Shown here in pieces: positions 47,401 through 56,532 of a DNA stretch of 64,000 bases. The notes below the pieces were generated by a model. It did no database searches. It had not been told where the DNA came from and worked only from the letters and a program-made list of their open reading frames with translations. The DNA lies in NCBI RefSeq assembly GCF_000218685.1, contig NW_006763290.1:1235329-1299328 (forward strand), in the 5' to 3' direction. Position 1 is the stretch's first letter, and every line of letters begins with the position of its first letter. A program made the position numbers and the translations under genes. This DNA comes from Serpula lacrymans var. lacrymans S7.9 (taxonomy: Eukaryota > Basidiomycota > Agaricomycetes > Boletales > Serpulaceae).

Positions 47401-47411
47401 AGAATTGTATT
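47401..47411 (+). promoter_or_regulatory. Gypsy-1 self-priming primer-binding site
   Basis: AGAATTGTATT, two bases after the LTR. It is the exact reverse complement of AATACAATTCT in the 3' LTR (53,789-53,799). It pairs with AATACGATTCT in the 5' LTR through one G-U. Both segments lie 33 nt after the TATA box, at the expected RNA 5' end, which is the Tf1 arrangement. Confidence 0.85.
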
Positions 47412-47463
47412 CTAACCAGAAGTCCCACCTATTTAGGTTTGGGAAGAAAAAGTCGACAAGACG

Positions 47464-48729
47464 TTGCAACGACCAACAACCAGATCCCAGAGAGCAAGAG
47501 GAAGCTCAGACAACCCACAAACAGCAACCCCACCGACGTCATCCCGACAAGAAAGGATAGCAGCACCATCTCCCTTTCCCCAACCAGACGTAACCCGACT
47601 CCACACCAGAGAACAAGCAGACGCTTTCTATGAAGCCAGAACATGTTGGCTACAGTACTACGCAGGAAGCCACCCACAGCTACTGCCCACAACACAACAT
47701 GATCCCCCAGTAACCGTAGAAAACCTCTACGACGAGAATGACTTTGAAGAGTTTGCAACAGGCGGCGACCCGATACCACCTCCCACTCCACAAATACTCC
47801 CCGCCGCACCTGCTCCATCCCACATCCCACCACCACACACCATATCTAACGCTGCACCCCCCAAACCCACAATGATTGGGAAAATTGATGACTTCGATGG
47901 AACCCCAGATAAAGCCCAAAGGTGGATATTGTCCACCGATCTACACTTTGATATCAACGACACCATCTACAACTCCGACAAGAAAAAGGTATATGTGGCC
48001 CTCAGCTACATGAAGGACGGCAACGCCGCCTCATGGAGCGAAGCCAAGATGACCAAATACAAAGAGAAGAATGCCTACCCCACATGGGCAGACTTCATGA
48101 AAACCTTCACAGCCAGTTTCAGAACGGCAAACGTCAAAGGAACGGCCTCGGCCACCTTGATGAAAATGAAGATGGAACAAGGAGAAAATGCAGTAGCGTT
48201 TAACTCAAGGTTCATGCTAGATGCTGGGAAAAGTGGCATCAACAATGAAGCCATGATCATGGTTTATCAAAAGGCTATCCGGCCACCCCTCCTTTGTGGG
48301 GCACTCACCGGAAAGGAACTACTCACCATCGAAGACTGGATGAGCACAGTAGCGAACCTAGACGCTAACTGGATCAGTGCCAACGCTGTCTCGGAAGGAG
48401 CATGGGGCGCCAGAAACAAAGAAAGACAGAACAACAGAAATCGCAAAAATGGACCATCCACTAGCATCAGAAGATTAACCAAAGACAAAGAAGAATCAAG
48501 GAGGAAAGAGGGAAGATGCTTCATATGTAACAAGAAAGGACACATAGGAAGGAATTGTAGGAACAAAGGAAAAACTCCCGAAAGAAAGGTACGTCAAACT
48601 GAAACGGAAGATGACACCAAAACAATGGTAGAAGAAGACAGGGTCCAAAACATCATGAGGATGTGGAGGGAGTTAGGAGAAGATCAAAGAACAGAGGCGA
48701 TGAAAGAATTAGAAGACGAGGGTTTTTAA
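47464..48729 (+). CDS. Gypsy-1 Gag
   Basis: 421 codons. A Pro/Thr-rich N-terminus is followed by a capsid-like helical region (residues about 140-300, WILSTDLHFDINDT, YPTWADFMKTFTASF). A basic linker and one CCHC knuckle follow, CFICNKKGHIGRNC, near residue 355. Gag binds and packages element RNA. The frame ends EDEGF then TAA (48,727-48,729), and pol continues in the -1 frame. The start is the first ATG of the frame after the primer-binding site. Confidence 0.93.
   Translation: MQRPTTRSQRARGSSDNPQTATPPTSSRQERIAAPSPFPQPDVTRLHTREQADAFYEARTCWLQYYAGSHPQLLPTTQHDPPVTVENLYDENDFEEFATGGDPIPPPTPQILPAAPAPSHIPPPHTISNAAPPKPTMIGKIDDFDGTPDKAQRWILSTDLHFDINDTIYNSDKKKVYVALSYMKDGNAASWSEAKMTKYKEKNAYPTWADFMKTFTASFRTANVKGTASATLMKMKMEQGENAVAFNSRFMLDAGKSGINNEAMIMVYQKAIRPPLLCGALTGKELLTIEDWMSTVANLDANWISANAVSEGAWGARNKERQNNRNRKNGPSTSIRRLTKDKEESRRKEGRCFICNKKGHIGRNCRNKGKTPERKVRQTETEDDTKTMVEEDRVQNIMRMWRELGEDQRTEAMKELEDEGF
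48720..48726 (+). promoter_or_regulatory. candidate -1 ribosomal frameshift site
   Basis: GGGTTTT read as G GGT TTT in the gag frame fits the X XXY YYZ slippery rule and lies directly before the gag TAA. Slipping back one base gives GGG TTT TTA and enters the long pol frame without a gap. Confidence 0.75.
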
Positions 48730-51700
48730 AACGACGGACTACCCCGATGTTAGTACCGTCAAAAATGGCAACTGTAACAATAGCAACAATCAATGCCAAC
48801 TCTTTACAAATTGATTGCTCGTTGAAACAGAAAACCATCGAAACCAAAGCCCTGATAGATTCAGGAGCTACAGACGACTTCATGGACACCAAATTCGCCA
48901 CCAGACACCGACTCCCCCTCCAAAAACTCCCAACTCCTATAACATGTAAAAATGTTGATGGAACCACGAACAAAAACGGAAAAATTATGCATTGCACCTA
49001 TCAGAGGATAGATGCAGGAGGACAAAACAGGTTCACAAAGTTCCTATTGACTGGACTAGACGGAGAAGACGTATTACTGGGGTTTCCCTGGTTACGAAAA
49101 GTCAATCCCGTTATTAACTGGAAAGACAAGGAATTACCAAACTTGGACAAACACTCCATCAGGATGAACCAAACAACCACGGAAACAAAAATCAGGACAA
49201 CCGCAGTAAACGAAGACGTGTATGAAACCATTCATAGATACGTATCTGACCAAACGCCCTATCCTCAAACCACAATTCGATTAAAGGTCAACTCGGCAAT
49301 GGAACATGCGCAAATACACGGAGAAAAGAAGGAGCATAACCTCCCAAATGAATATGAAGGGTATTCGGACGTCTTTGACAAAAAGAAGTCGGAAAGACTC
49401 CCCAAGCGACGGGAATATGATCATGCAATCAACATGAAACCAGAATTTGTACCAACAGATTGCAAGTTATACCCATTGGCACCAAAAGAAAACGAAGCAT
49501 TAACAGAGTTCTTAACGGAAAACTACAGAAAGGGATACATCAGGCCAAGCAAGTCGCCACAGGTGTCCCCTTTCTTCTTCATCGGCAAGAAGGATGGATC
49601 ACTCCGACCGTGCCAAGATTACAGAAAACTGAATGCATATACCGTGAAAGACCCCTATCCACTACCCCTGATACCCGACCTCATCGAAAAATTGAAAGGA
49701 GCCACCATCTTTACGGAACTAGATCTACGTTGGGGATACAACAACGTAAGGATAAAAGAAGGAGACAAATGGAAAGCTGCGTTTAAAACCAGCAAGGGAG
49801 TGTTCGAACCAACGGTCATGTTCTTTGGCATGTGCAATTCACCGGCAACATTCCAAAGGCTGATGAACAACAAATTCAAAGACTACATCGATGAAGGTTG
49901 GATGATCATATACATGGATGACATCCTCATCTTTGACACCAACATCAAAAGACTCCGAATCCGAACAAGACAGGTTCTAAAAAGACTACGCGATAACGAC
50001 CTATTCCTAAAACTAGAAAAATGCACCTTCAAAGTGGAAACCATTGAATACTTAGGAATGATTGTTTCCCACAATCAGGTATCGATGGATCCAGCCAAAC
50101 TCGCTGGGATCCGCGATTGGCCAATCCCAAAAGACACCAAAAGTGTAAGGAAGTTCTTATATTATGGAAACTTCTACAGGAAGTTTATCGGTCATTACTC
50201 TGACCTTGCCAGACCCTTGAATGCCTTACTAGAAAAGGATAGGAAGTGGAACTGGACCCAAACTGAAGACGACACTTTCAAATTGATGAAACAAAAATTC
50301 CTCAAATCCCCCGTAACACAAATTCCCGACTCCTCGAAACCGTCAAGGATTGCTGCAGACACCAGCAAACACACCACAGGAGCTGTATTAATGCAACCCG
50401 ATGACCAAGGACAATGGCACCCATGTGCATTTTTCTCCAAAACACTATCCCCCGCTGAAAAGAACTACCAGATCTACGACAAAGAGTTATTAGCGGTAAT
50501 GAGAGCTTTAAAAGAGTGGAAACACTTACTTTTGGGAAGCCCCCACACAATCCAAATCCTGACAGATCACAAGAACCTGACGTACTGGCAAGAAGCCAGG
50601 AAACTGACACCGCGACAAAGAAGATGGCAGCTGGAACTGTCACAATACAATTACACCTTGGAGCACGTACAAGGAACCCACATGGTGGTACCTGACGCAC
50701 TCTCAAGAAGACCTGATTTATACATCGAAACAGAAGGAGACGACGATGACACACCAATGATACCCGCCTCAGTGTTCCTGTATCACACACGAACAATTAA
50801 AAACACAATTGAGCAAGCCATGCTCACAAACGATAATTATCCAGGAAGAACGAAGAAAGACGATTGGAGAAAAGAAGAAGGACAGTTCTTTTATCAGAAT
50901 AAATTACTGATTGACGAAGTAGAAGAACAAAAGACAATCATCAAAGATCACCACGATTCCCTATCCGCAGGACACCCAGGAAGGCTCAAAACCTACCAGT
51001 TGATCAAAAAGGCCTATTGGTGGCCAGGCATGATGAAACAAGTGGAAGAATACGTGAAAGGATGCGCAACTTGTCAACAAGCAAAAGTAAACATGCATCC
51101 CACCACCGTACCATTAATCCCAAACCAGACCCCAAAAACCGCAGAACCAATGAAGTACCTATCCGTAGACTTCATAACTGATTTACCAGAATCTTCAGGA
51201 TACGACAGTATAATGGTCGTGGTAGATCAAGGACTTAGTAAGGGGGTAATCCTCTCACCTTGTCATAAAACCATCAACGCACTTGAAACCACACAAATCT
51301 TTCACGATTCCATCTTCAAACAATTCGGATTGCATGATAAACTCATATCCAACAGGGGACCACAGTTTGCCTCTGAAGTATCCAAAGAACTCCACAAACT
51401 CCTGAACATTGAAACCGCACTCTCCTCTGCATATCATCCCCAGACGGATGGACAAACAGAACGATCCAATCAAGAACTGGAGATCTACCTCTGCATATTT
51501 TGCCAGAACCAACCACACAGCTGGGCAAAATACCTTACTACTGCCGAATTCTGTCACAGCCAAAGACCACACTCCACAAACAACCAATCACCATTCTACC
51601 TCCTCATGGGATATGAAGCCCGAGGAATCCCGACTAAACACGGATCCACAAATATCCCATCAGTGGAAAAACGATTATCCGAACTGCTTAGGGCAAGGGA

Positions 51701-52202
51701 AAACGCCCTAAAAGCACACGAACTCGTGAGAAGCAAGATGATGAAACAAAACAACGGAAAGTTCACGCGATTCTCCGAAGGACAAAAGGTGTGGTTAGAG
51801 AACACCAACCTGCAAGAAAAAGCCACCGAATACAAGAAGTTCAATATGAAACGCATCGGACCTTTCCGCATCCAAAAAAAGATTTCCCCGGTGAACTACC
51901 GACTATCCCTGCCTCCCCATTGGAGGATACACAATGTTTTCCACGCATCCCTTCTCACGCCGTATACGGAAACCAACACCCACGGCCCGAACTTTATCCG
52001 ACCACCACCTGACCTGGTCAATGAAGAAGAGGAATACGAAGTAGAAAGTATTCTTAGACACAAACCCTGGAAACGCGGGCGCCGCTACCTGATTAAATGG
52101 CGCCATTACCCTCATTCCGAAAACTCATGGGAACCGGAAGAACACTTAACCAATGCTGCGGAGATACTGGAAGCCTATAAGAAGGACCACAAGCTGCGTT
52201 GA
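48724..52202 (+). CDS. Gypsy-1 Pol with chromodomain
   Basis: The open frame runs from 48,663 and is expressed after the shift near 48,726. Residues counted from 48,663: protease DSGA 66-69; RT with LDLRWGYNNVRIKEGD and YMDD 417-420; RNase H starting ADTSKHTTGAV about 563; integrase zinc region HH...CATCQQAK from about 763; DDE core D836, N897, E933. N897 replaces the usual Asp (ISNRGPQF), with the normal 35-residue spacing to E933. A chromodomain, YEVESILRHKPW...YLIKWRHYPHSENSWEPEEHL, ends the protein (about 1124-1165). Apart from N897 all motifs are intact. Confidence 0.93.
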
Positions 52203-52251
52203 AGAGACAATCACCCCACTACCAACAACCCTCTGTCTCTCAACACAAAAC

Positions 52252-53535
52252 ATGTCCACTTCTAACTCCACCGGCTTCCCTATCACCACCTACTCAATAC
52301 CCGGCGACGCCAACTTGCTAGCCGACGAACAAGTGTCTTTTGCCCGTGGGCAACGACACAACCAAGCCGACGTCACTGACGCCATAGAATTAATGTCAGC
52401 AAAAGACGCCTATACCTATCTCTTTTATGAGACCGAAAAACGCTGCCCCCATGCGTATTACACTCTTTCTTCCATGCATACCTTCCTTGCCATAGACCTC
52501 ATAGCTGATGAACTCCTGAAAGCCATAGACTCAATACATTCATTGGAAAGCGAGCATTCGCGGCTCAACAGTCAGGACTTGAGTATCTGTCGGGCACTCT
52601 GGATGGAAAAGTTAGTTTTGGAATCTTTGGAACAACACTTGAGGATGAGCTCCTCGAATGGGCAGATGGACTCAGCAAAGGAATATTTGGAATCAGGCAG
52701 GAGGACATTGCTAAACAAAGCTCGCACGCGGATAGAGCGAGACGGTTGTACGAGTACTCCTCCACCCGGTTTGTCCCTCCGGTCCCTGTCGCACCCAGAC
52801 CAGACCAGTGTTACCCCGGAGCACACTTACCACATCATCACCCGTTGACCTACGCCCATCCCATCGGAGGAAAAATATATTCCCACCGTCCCAACCAGCC
52901 CGATCTCACAAGAGTTGAGCCAATCCAGTCCCCGTTCCATTGGGTCGAACCCAAAACCACCGTCTCCCCCATCATCTCCACCTCGACCAGTGCCAAACGC
53001 CCAAACCCGTCGCCTGACAAACCGACAAGGAGCCCGACGCGGCCGGAAAGAGGTGATACTCCGGATCCCCGCCGCCAGAACTCCATCAAAACGGCAGTCT
53101 CGTATGTCGAAGGGACAGAAAGACAGTCCGCCTGGCGCAATGCACAGGCCTGAGACAGGCTCTCCCTCTAACCCAATCAACGTAGATGACGACGCAGCCA
53201 TGATTGATCAGTTGTATGCAGGAACGTACGACCTGGGAGATGACGATCCAACCACTCCCCAATCCGACACCTCATCCAACACCCGACGAAGATACCATGA
53301 AGGTGTTCGTAACAACGCTCCATACTGCCAAAACTGCGGTTGGAGCAATCATTGCACATACTATTGCGAAGCCTACTATTGCCCCAACTGTGACCGTCGT
53401 GCACTGGGACATAGTTTCAATTGGTGTCCCATCCGCAGGGAAGACGAGGATAGGATTCTGATGGAAGGATTACATGGAGATGTCAGCTACGACAACAGTT
53501 ACAATATGGACGGCGAAGGTACCGAATTTCAGTGA
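52252..53535 (+). CDS. Gypsy-1 ORF3, Cys-rich knuckle protein, frame partly ambiguous
   Basis: An ATG 49 nt after the pol stop opens a frame interrupted only by TGA at 52,846-52,848 and then open to 53,535. The C-terminus is CQNCGWSNHCTYYCEAYYC then PNCDRRALGHSFNWC, a double knuckle with a His, followed by an acidic tail ending SYNMDGEGTEFQ. The middle is basic and Pro-rich. From about 52,540 to 53,153 the next frame is also open and protein-like (FGIFGTTLEDELLEWADGLS), so two compensating indels are an alternative to a single stop. Function unknown. A nucleic-acid-binding accessory or Env-position protein is conceivable. Confidence 0.65.
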
Positions 53536-53559
53536 AACTCGGAGCAAGTAAGGGGGTAA

Positions 53560-53973
53560 TGTTACAATCTCTATTGGACATTTAAGGACTACTCATTTCT
53601 TTTTACTCATCAGTTATACCATCAGACCAATGACTCATTTCCTTCACGTACACTTCCGTTCCTCTCACATTCACAGTACCTATTATAGTACTTAGTCCTC
53701 AACAGATGGACCTGCCCTAGATAGGACCTAACTCCTATCACCGATTCCTTTCCATTATAAATACCATGTAACAGCAGTAGTATTTTCTAATACAATTCTA
53801 CGCAGTTTACGCTTACAAAGCTAGACTCCTAAGATCAGACTTCTATTCAGAAGAAGACCAACTCCCGTTGGAAAACCTCCACTCAGAACTATGTTCTCGA
53901 ACTTGTCTTCGGATAAGTCTCTTTACAAACCTCGACGAACCCTCAGACTTTGTTAAGCACTTCGTGCGTAACA
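53560..53973 (+). repeat. Gypsy-1 3' LTR (family A)
   Basis: 414 bp, directly after the polypurine tract AAGGGGGTAA. TATAAATA at 53,756-53,763 and AATACAATTCT at 53,789-53,799. Most of its differences from the 5' LTR are CG versus CA or TG. Confidence 0.95.
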
Positions 53974-54362
53974 GAAGGCTTGCGGGGCCCAGACAAGAGT
54001 GGACCTGGGGGATCATGATGGCCGACAGGCAAAGACAAGAGAGATGGTTTCTTCACATCTTGGAGCTGCAGTTGGTATCTCTCTCTTCCAGCATTGATAA
54101 CCTCCACAGACACTCCCACCTTATCAGACTCGGGCTCAATGCTGTTCCTCATATTTTCCCCAATATCCACCATCTCCTGGTGTAAAATATGTTTGGGGGG
54201 AGGACTATAAAGCATGTTGTCATTGCCACTAAATTTTTCACTCAACATGAACACACTGAAAAGCTTGGCCATCTCTGCTCTGACTGACACATGGCTGCGG
54301 AAATAATGATTGATGCATGCGATAAAATGTACGCGTGAGAGCATAACCTTTTCCATTGCTAC
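53974..54362 (-). pseudogene. 5' part of the ORF split by Gypsy-1; upstream side lost at Gypsy-2
   Basis: Minus-strand 54,356-53,974 reads EKVMLSRVHFIACINHYFRS, then KLFSVFMLSEKFSGNDNMLY and KKPSLLSLPVGHHDPPGPLL. Removing Gypsy-1 and one GAAGG joins it in frame to the tail at 46,984-46,881. The upstream end abuts the Gypsy-2 5' LTR. I do not recognise the family. Confidence 0.6.
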
Positions 54363-54778
54363 TGTTACGAAAACACAATTTTCGGACCTTTCTTTTAATT
54401 TTCATTCTCCACCTTAACCTTTTACTATAATTCACACTTTGTGCCATGTGGCACTTTCTTTTTTTGTTCTAACTCCACTTTCTCGCGCGACACTGCCTTT
54501 ATTCTTCTTTTAGACACAAAGTCTCTCATGCAGTGGAGCTGATCACACAGGCTGCGCCCTCTGACATCATCAGCCACTGCTTTTATCAACTGTACAGTAC
54601 ATAGCTACAAACACTCTGTATTAGTATAAATACCCCGATAGATCAAGGAGACTCCTCAGTGAGTCCTCCTGTTGTATACCAACAAACTCTCTGCAGCCTA
54701 AGGGGTAACCACTCCCCATTCACTACCTTTATAGTGTGTTCTTTTGTGCGCCAGAGTAACTAACCCTTGGTTGTTACA
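54363..54778 (+). repeat. Gypsy-2 5' LTR (family B)
   Basis: 416 bp, TGTTACGAAAAC...TTGGTTGTTACA. TATAAATA at 54,625-54,632, and AGTGAGTCCT begins 33 nt later (54,658). Confidence 0.92.
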
Positions 54779-54780
54779 TT

Positions 54781-54790
54781 AGGACTTGCT
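54781..54790 (+). promoter_or_regulatory. Gypsy-2 candidate self-priming site
   Basis: AGGACTTGCT, two bases after the LTR. It is complementary to AGCAAGTCCT as found in the solo LTR at 2018, and to AGCGAGTCCT in the 3' LTR (59,974-59,983) with one G-U. Position relative to the TATA box and LTR end equals that in Gypsy-1. Confidence 0.7.
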
Positions 54791-55297
54791 CTTCTACTTT
54801 CTCACATGTTGTGCAAAAAGTCCCACTGGGCACCCGGACTCCAGGGTGAAGGAGATTTGGTTATTGTTTGGGAATATCCCGCATAGCAGATAGGTGCACT
54901 CTTCGCAATGGCCTTGTAGTGCTTTGGGAGAAGAAACAATACCTTTAATATGCGGACCCCAGCGTGAAGGGGAGTACTATAGATCAACAATAGTGTGCAC
55001 ACTATTGTTGATTAAATTTAGAAATACAAAACTTCTTCTTCAAATACCTCTGCCCAGGCCGGGCACTTGCCTCCACCAGTCTGGAGAAGGGTTGGCAGCT
55101 TAACAAGCGGACCACCCCCTGACAACCATTCGGACCAGGGTTTATTACGAATACTTTTTATATACTTTTTCAAATACTATAGTGTGAGTAGTTGGAGATT
55201 GAGACCCGATACTCAGCTGGGAAGAGGTTGATCCACAGATAGCAAGCGGGGACCCTCAGTTACCTTTTTTTTACATTACCAAAGAGAACAAGTCGAC
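54791..55297 (+). other. Gypsy-2 leader
   Basis: About 500 bp between the primer-binding site and the gag ATG. No frame of note. It carries a short inverted repeat around 54,983-55,015 (CAACAATAGTGTGCACACTATTGTTG). Confidence 0.5.
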
Positions 55298-56275
55298 ATG
55301 TCGTCACAACCGGATATGAACAGTCTGCTGCACAACATGTGTGCACAGATTCAGGCGTTAACGAATCAGCTCGCCGAGATTCAAGCCGCCCCAGCAGCGG
55401 AATCTACGGTTGCGCAAAAGTTCAACAAGAAAGTCGAGATCGTCGCTGACCCCAGCGCTTTTGAAGGAGATAGGGCGCAATTTGCCAAATGGTGGATCAA
55501 AGTAAACTGGGACACGTTCGCTGATGAGTTTGAAATAGCGATGGCTGTGCTGTCAAGACTGAAAGAACCTGTGGCGGGTCAATATGCCCAAGTAAGAATG
55601 CAGGAGTGCTACACAACGGGAGTGTGGCCTACCTGGGATGATCTCAAAGTCGAGATCGAAAAATACTTCAAACCCCAAGCTGAGCGTGACTGGGCGCATC
55701 AGCAAATCCGTACCTTCAAACAAGGAAACATGAGGACGGATGACTTTGTTACCTGGTTCCTGGCCCTCTCCATCCAAGGGGGTCTAGGGAATGAACATGC
55801 AGTGGAGTTGTTGGAGCGCAATGTATCACCGGCCATTGCCCGACAGCTCTACATGCAAGATATGCGGAGCGAGAACCTTGCAGCAGCTGCTGAGGAGGTT
55901 CAAAAAAATGGTAGGGCCATAGAGCTCTACGATATGCAATTTGGTGGTGGGTCCACCACCAAAAACAATGTATCCCAGAGGTGCCCTGGGTCATCAAACC
56001 ACCATAATCACTCTGACGGGTTTAAGCTGTTTGGGCTGCAACCAGGGCAGGGAGCCCCTATGGATATTGGTGCGGTCCAGGGCGGACAGATGTGCAGATT
56101 CAAAGGGAACTGCTACAATTGCGGCCAAGAGGGACACATGTCCCGAGATTGCAGAAATGGGGCGCAGGCTGCCCAACAAAAAAATAATCAAGGGTGCCAG
56201 GCGCACCAACTGCCCCTGCTCCGGGGTGTTGCACGAGCAATAATGGAAAGAAGGGGATGGCTCCCCAATTTGTAA
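55298..56275 (+). CDS. Gypsy-2 Gag
   Basis: 325 codons, intact. An N-terminal coiled-coil-like stretch (MCAQIQALTNQLAEIQ) is followed by a capsid-type domain (FAKWWIKVNWDTFADEF, VWPTWDDLKVEIEKYF) and a CCHC knuckle CYNCGQEGHMSRDC near residue 272. Protease lies downstream in the -1 frame. About 250 bp after the Gag stop are low-complexity (TTCTTCTTCTTC at 56,451). Confidence 0.88.
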   Translation: MSSQPDMNSLLHNMCAQIQALTNQLAEIQAAPAAESTVAQKFNKKVEIVADPSAFEGDRAQFAKWWIKVNWDTFADEFEIAMAVLSRLKEPVAGQYAQVRMQECYTTGVWPTWDDLKVEIEKYFKPQAERDWAHQQIRTFKQGNMRTDDFVTWFLALSIQGGLGNEHAVELLERNVSPAIARQLYMQDMRSENLAAAAEEVQKNGRAIELYDMQFGGGSTTKNNVSQRCPGSSNHHNHSDGFKLFGLQPGQGAPMDIGAVQGGQMCRFKGNCYNCGQEGHMSRDCRNGAQAAQQKNNQGCQAHQLPLLRGVARAIMERRGWLPNL

Positions 56276-56532
56276 ATCGATTTCTAAATTTGTTATCTGA
56301 AACCTGTACCTGTATGAAGCATTGTGACTGCAATATTTATAATACTACCGCTGCACCAGCGTCTCCTTTGGAGTGTGGCCCCAGCAAGACAGACACTAGG
56401 GTGCTTGATTCTGGTAGAAATAAAATAGAAAAACATGTTTATTTTGATAATTCTTCTTCTTCTTCGGGGCCACTTCTCACAGAAATCCCAAGATGTGTTT
56501 TGATGCACACATATTTATTCCAAAAATAGATC

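Larger units (their letters stand above)
46985..53973 (+). mobile_element. Gypsy-1: near-complete Tf1/sushi-type chromovirus
   Basis: 6989 bp with two 414-bp LTRs, flanked by an exact GAAGG duplication (46,980-46,984 and 53,974-53,978). Order: 5' LTR, self-priming site, gag, -1 shift, pol (protease, RT, RNase H, integrase, chromodomain), ORF3, polypurine tract, 3' LTR. Gag and pol frames are open throughout. By eye the LTRs differ at about 12 positions, so insertion is not very recent. One catalytic integrase residue is changed, so this copy is probably not competent alone. It is nested in a minus-strand ORF. Confidence 0.95.

Noticed and set aside
50302..50796. A 164-codon minus-strand frame in Gypsy-1 pol
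   Set aside because: Shadow of the RNase H region. It disappears when the conserved plus-strand motifs are considered.
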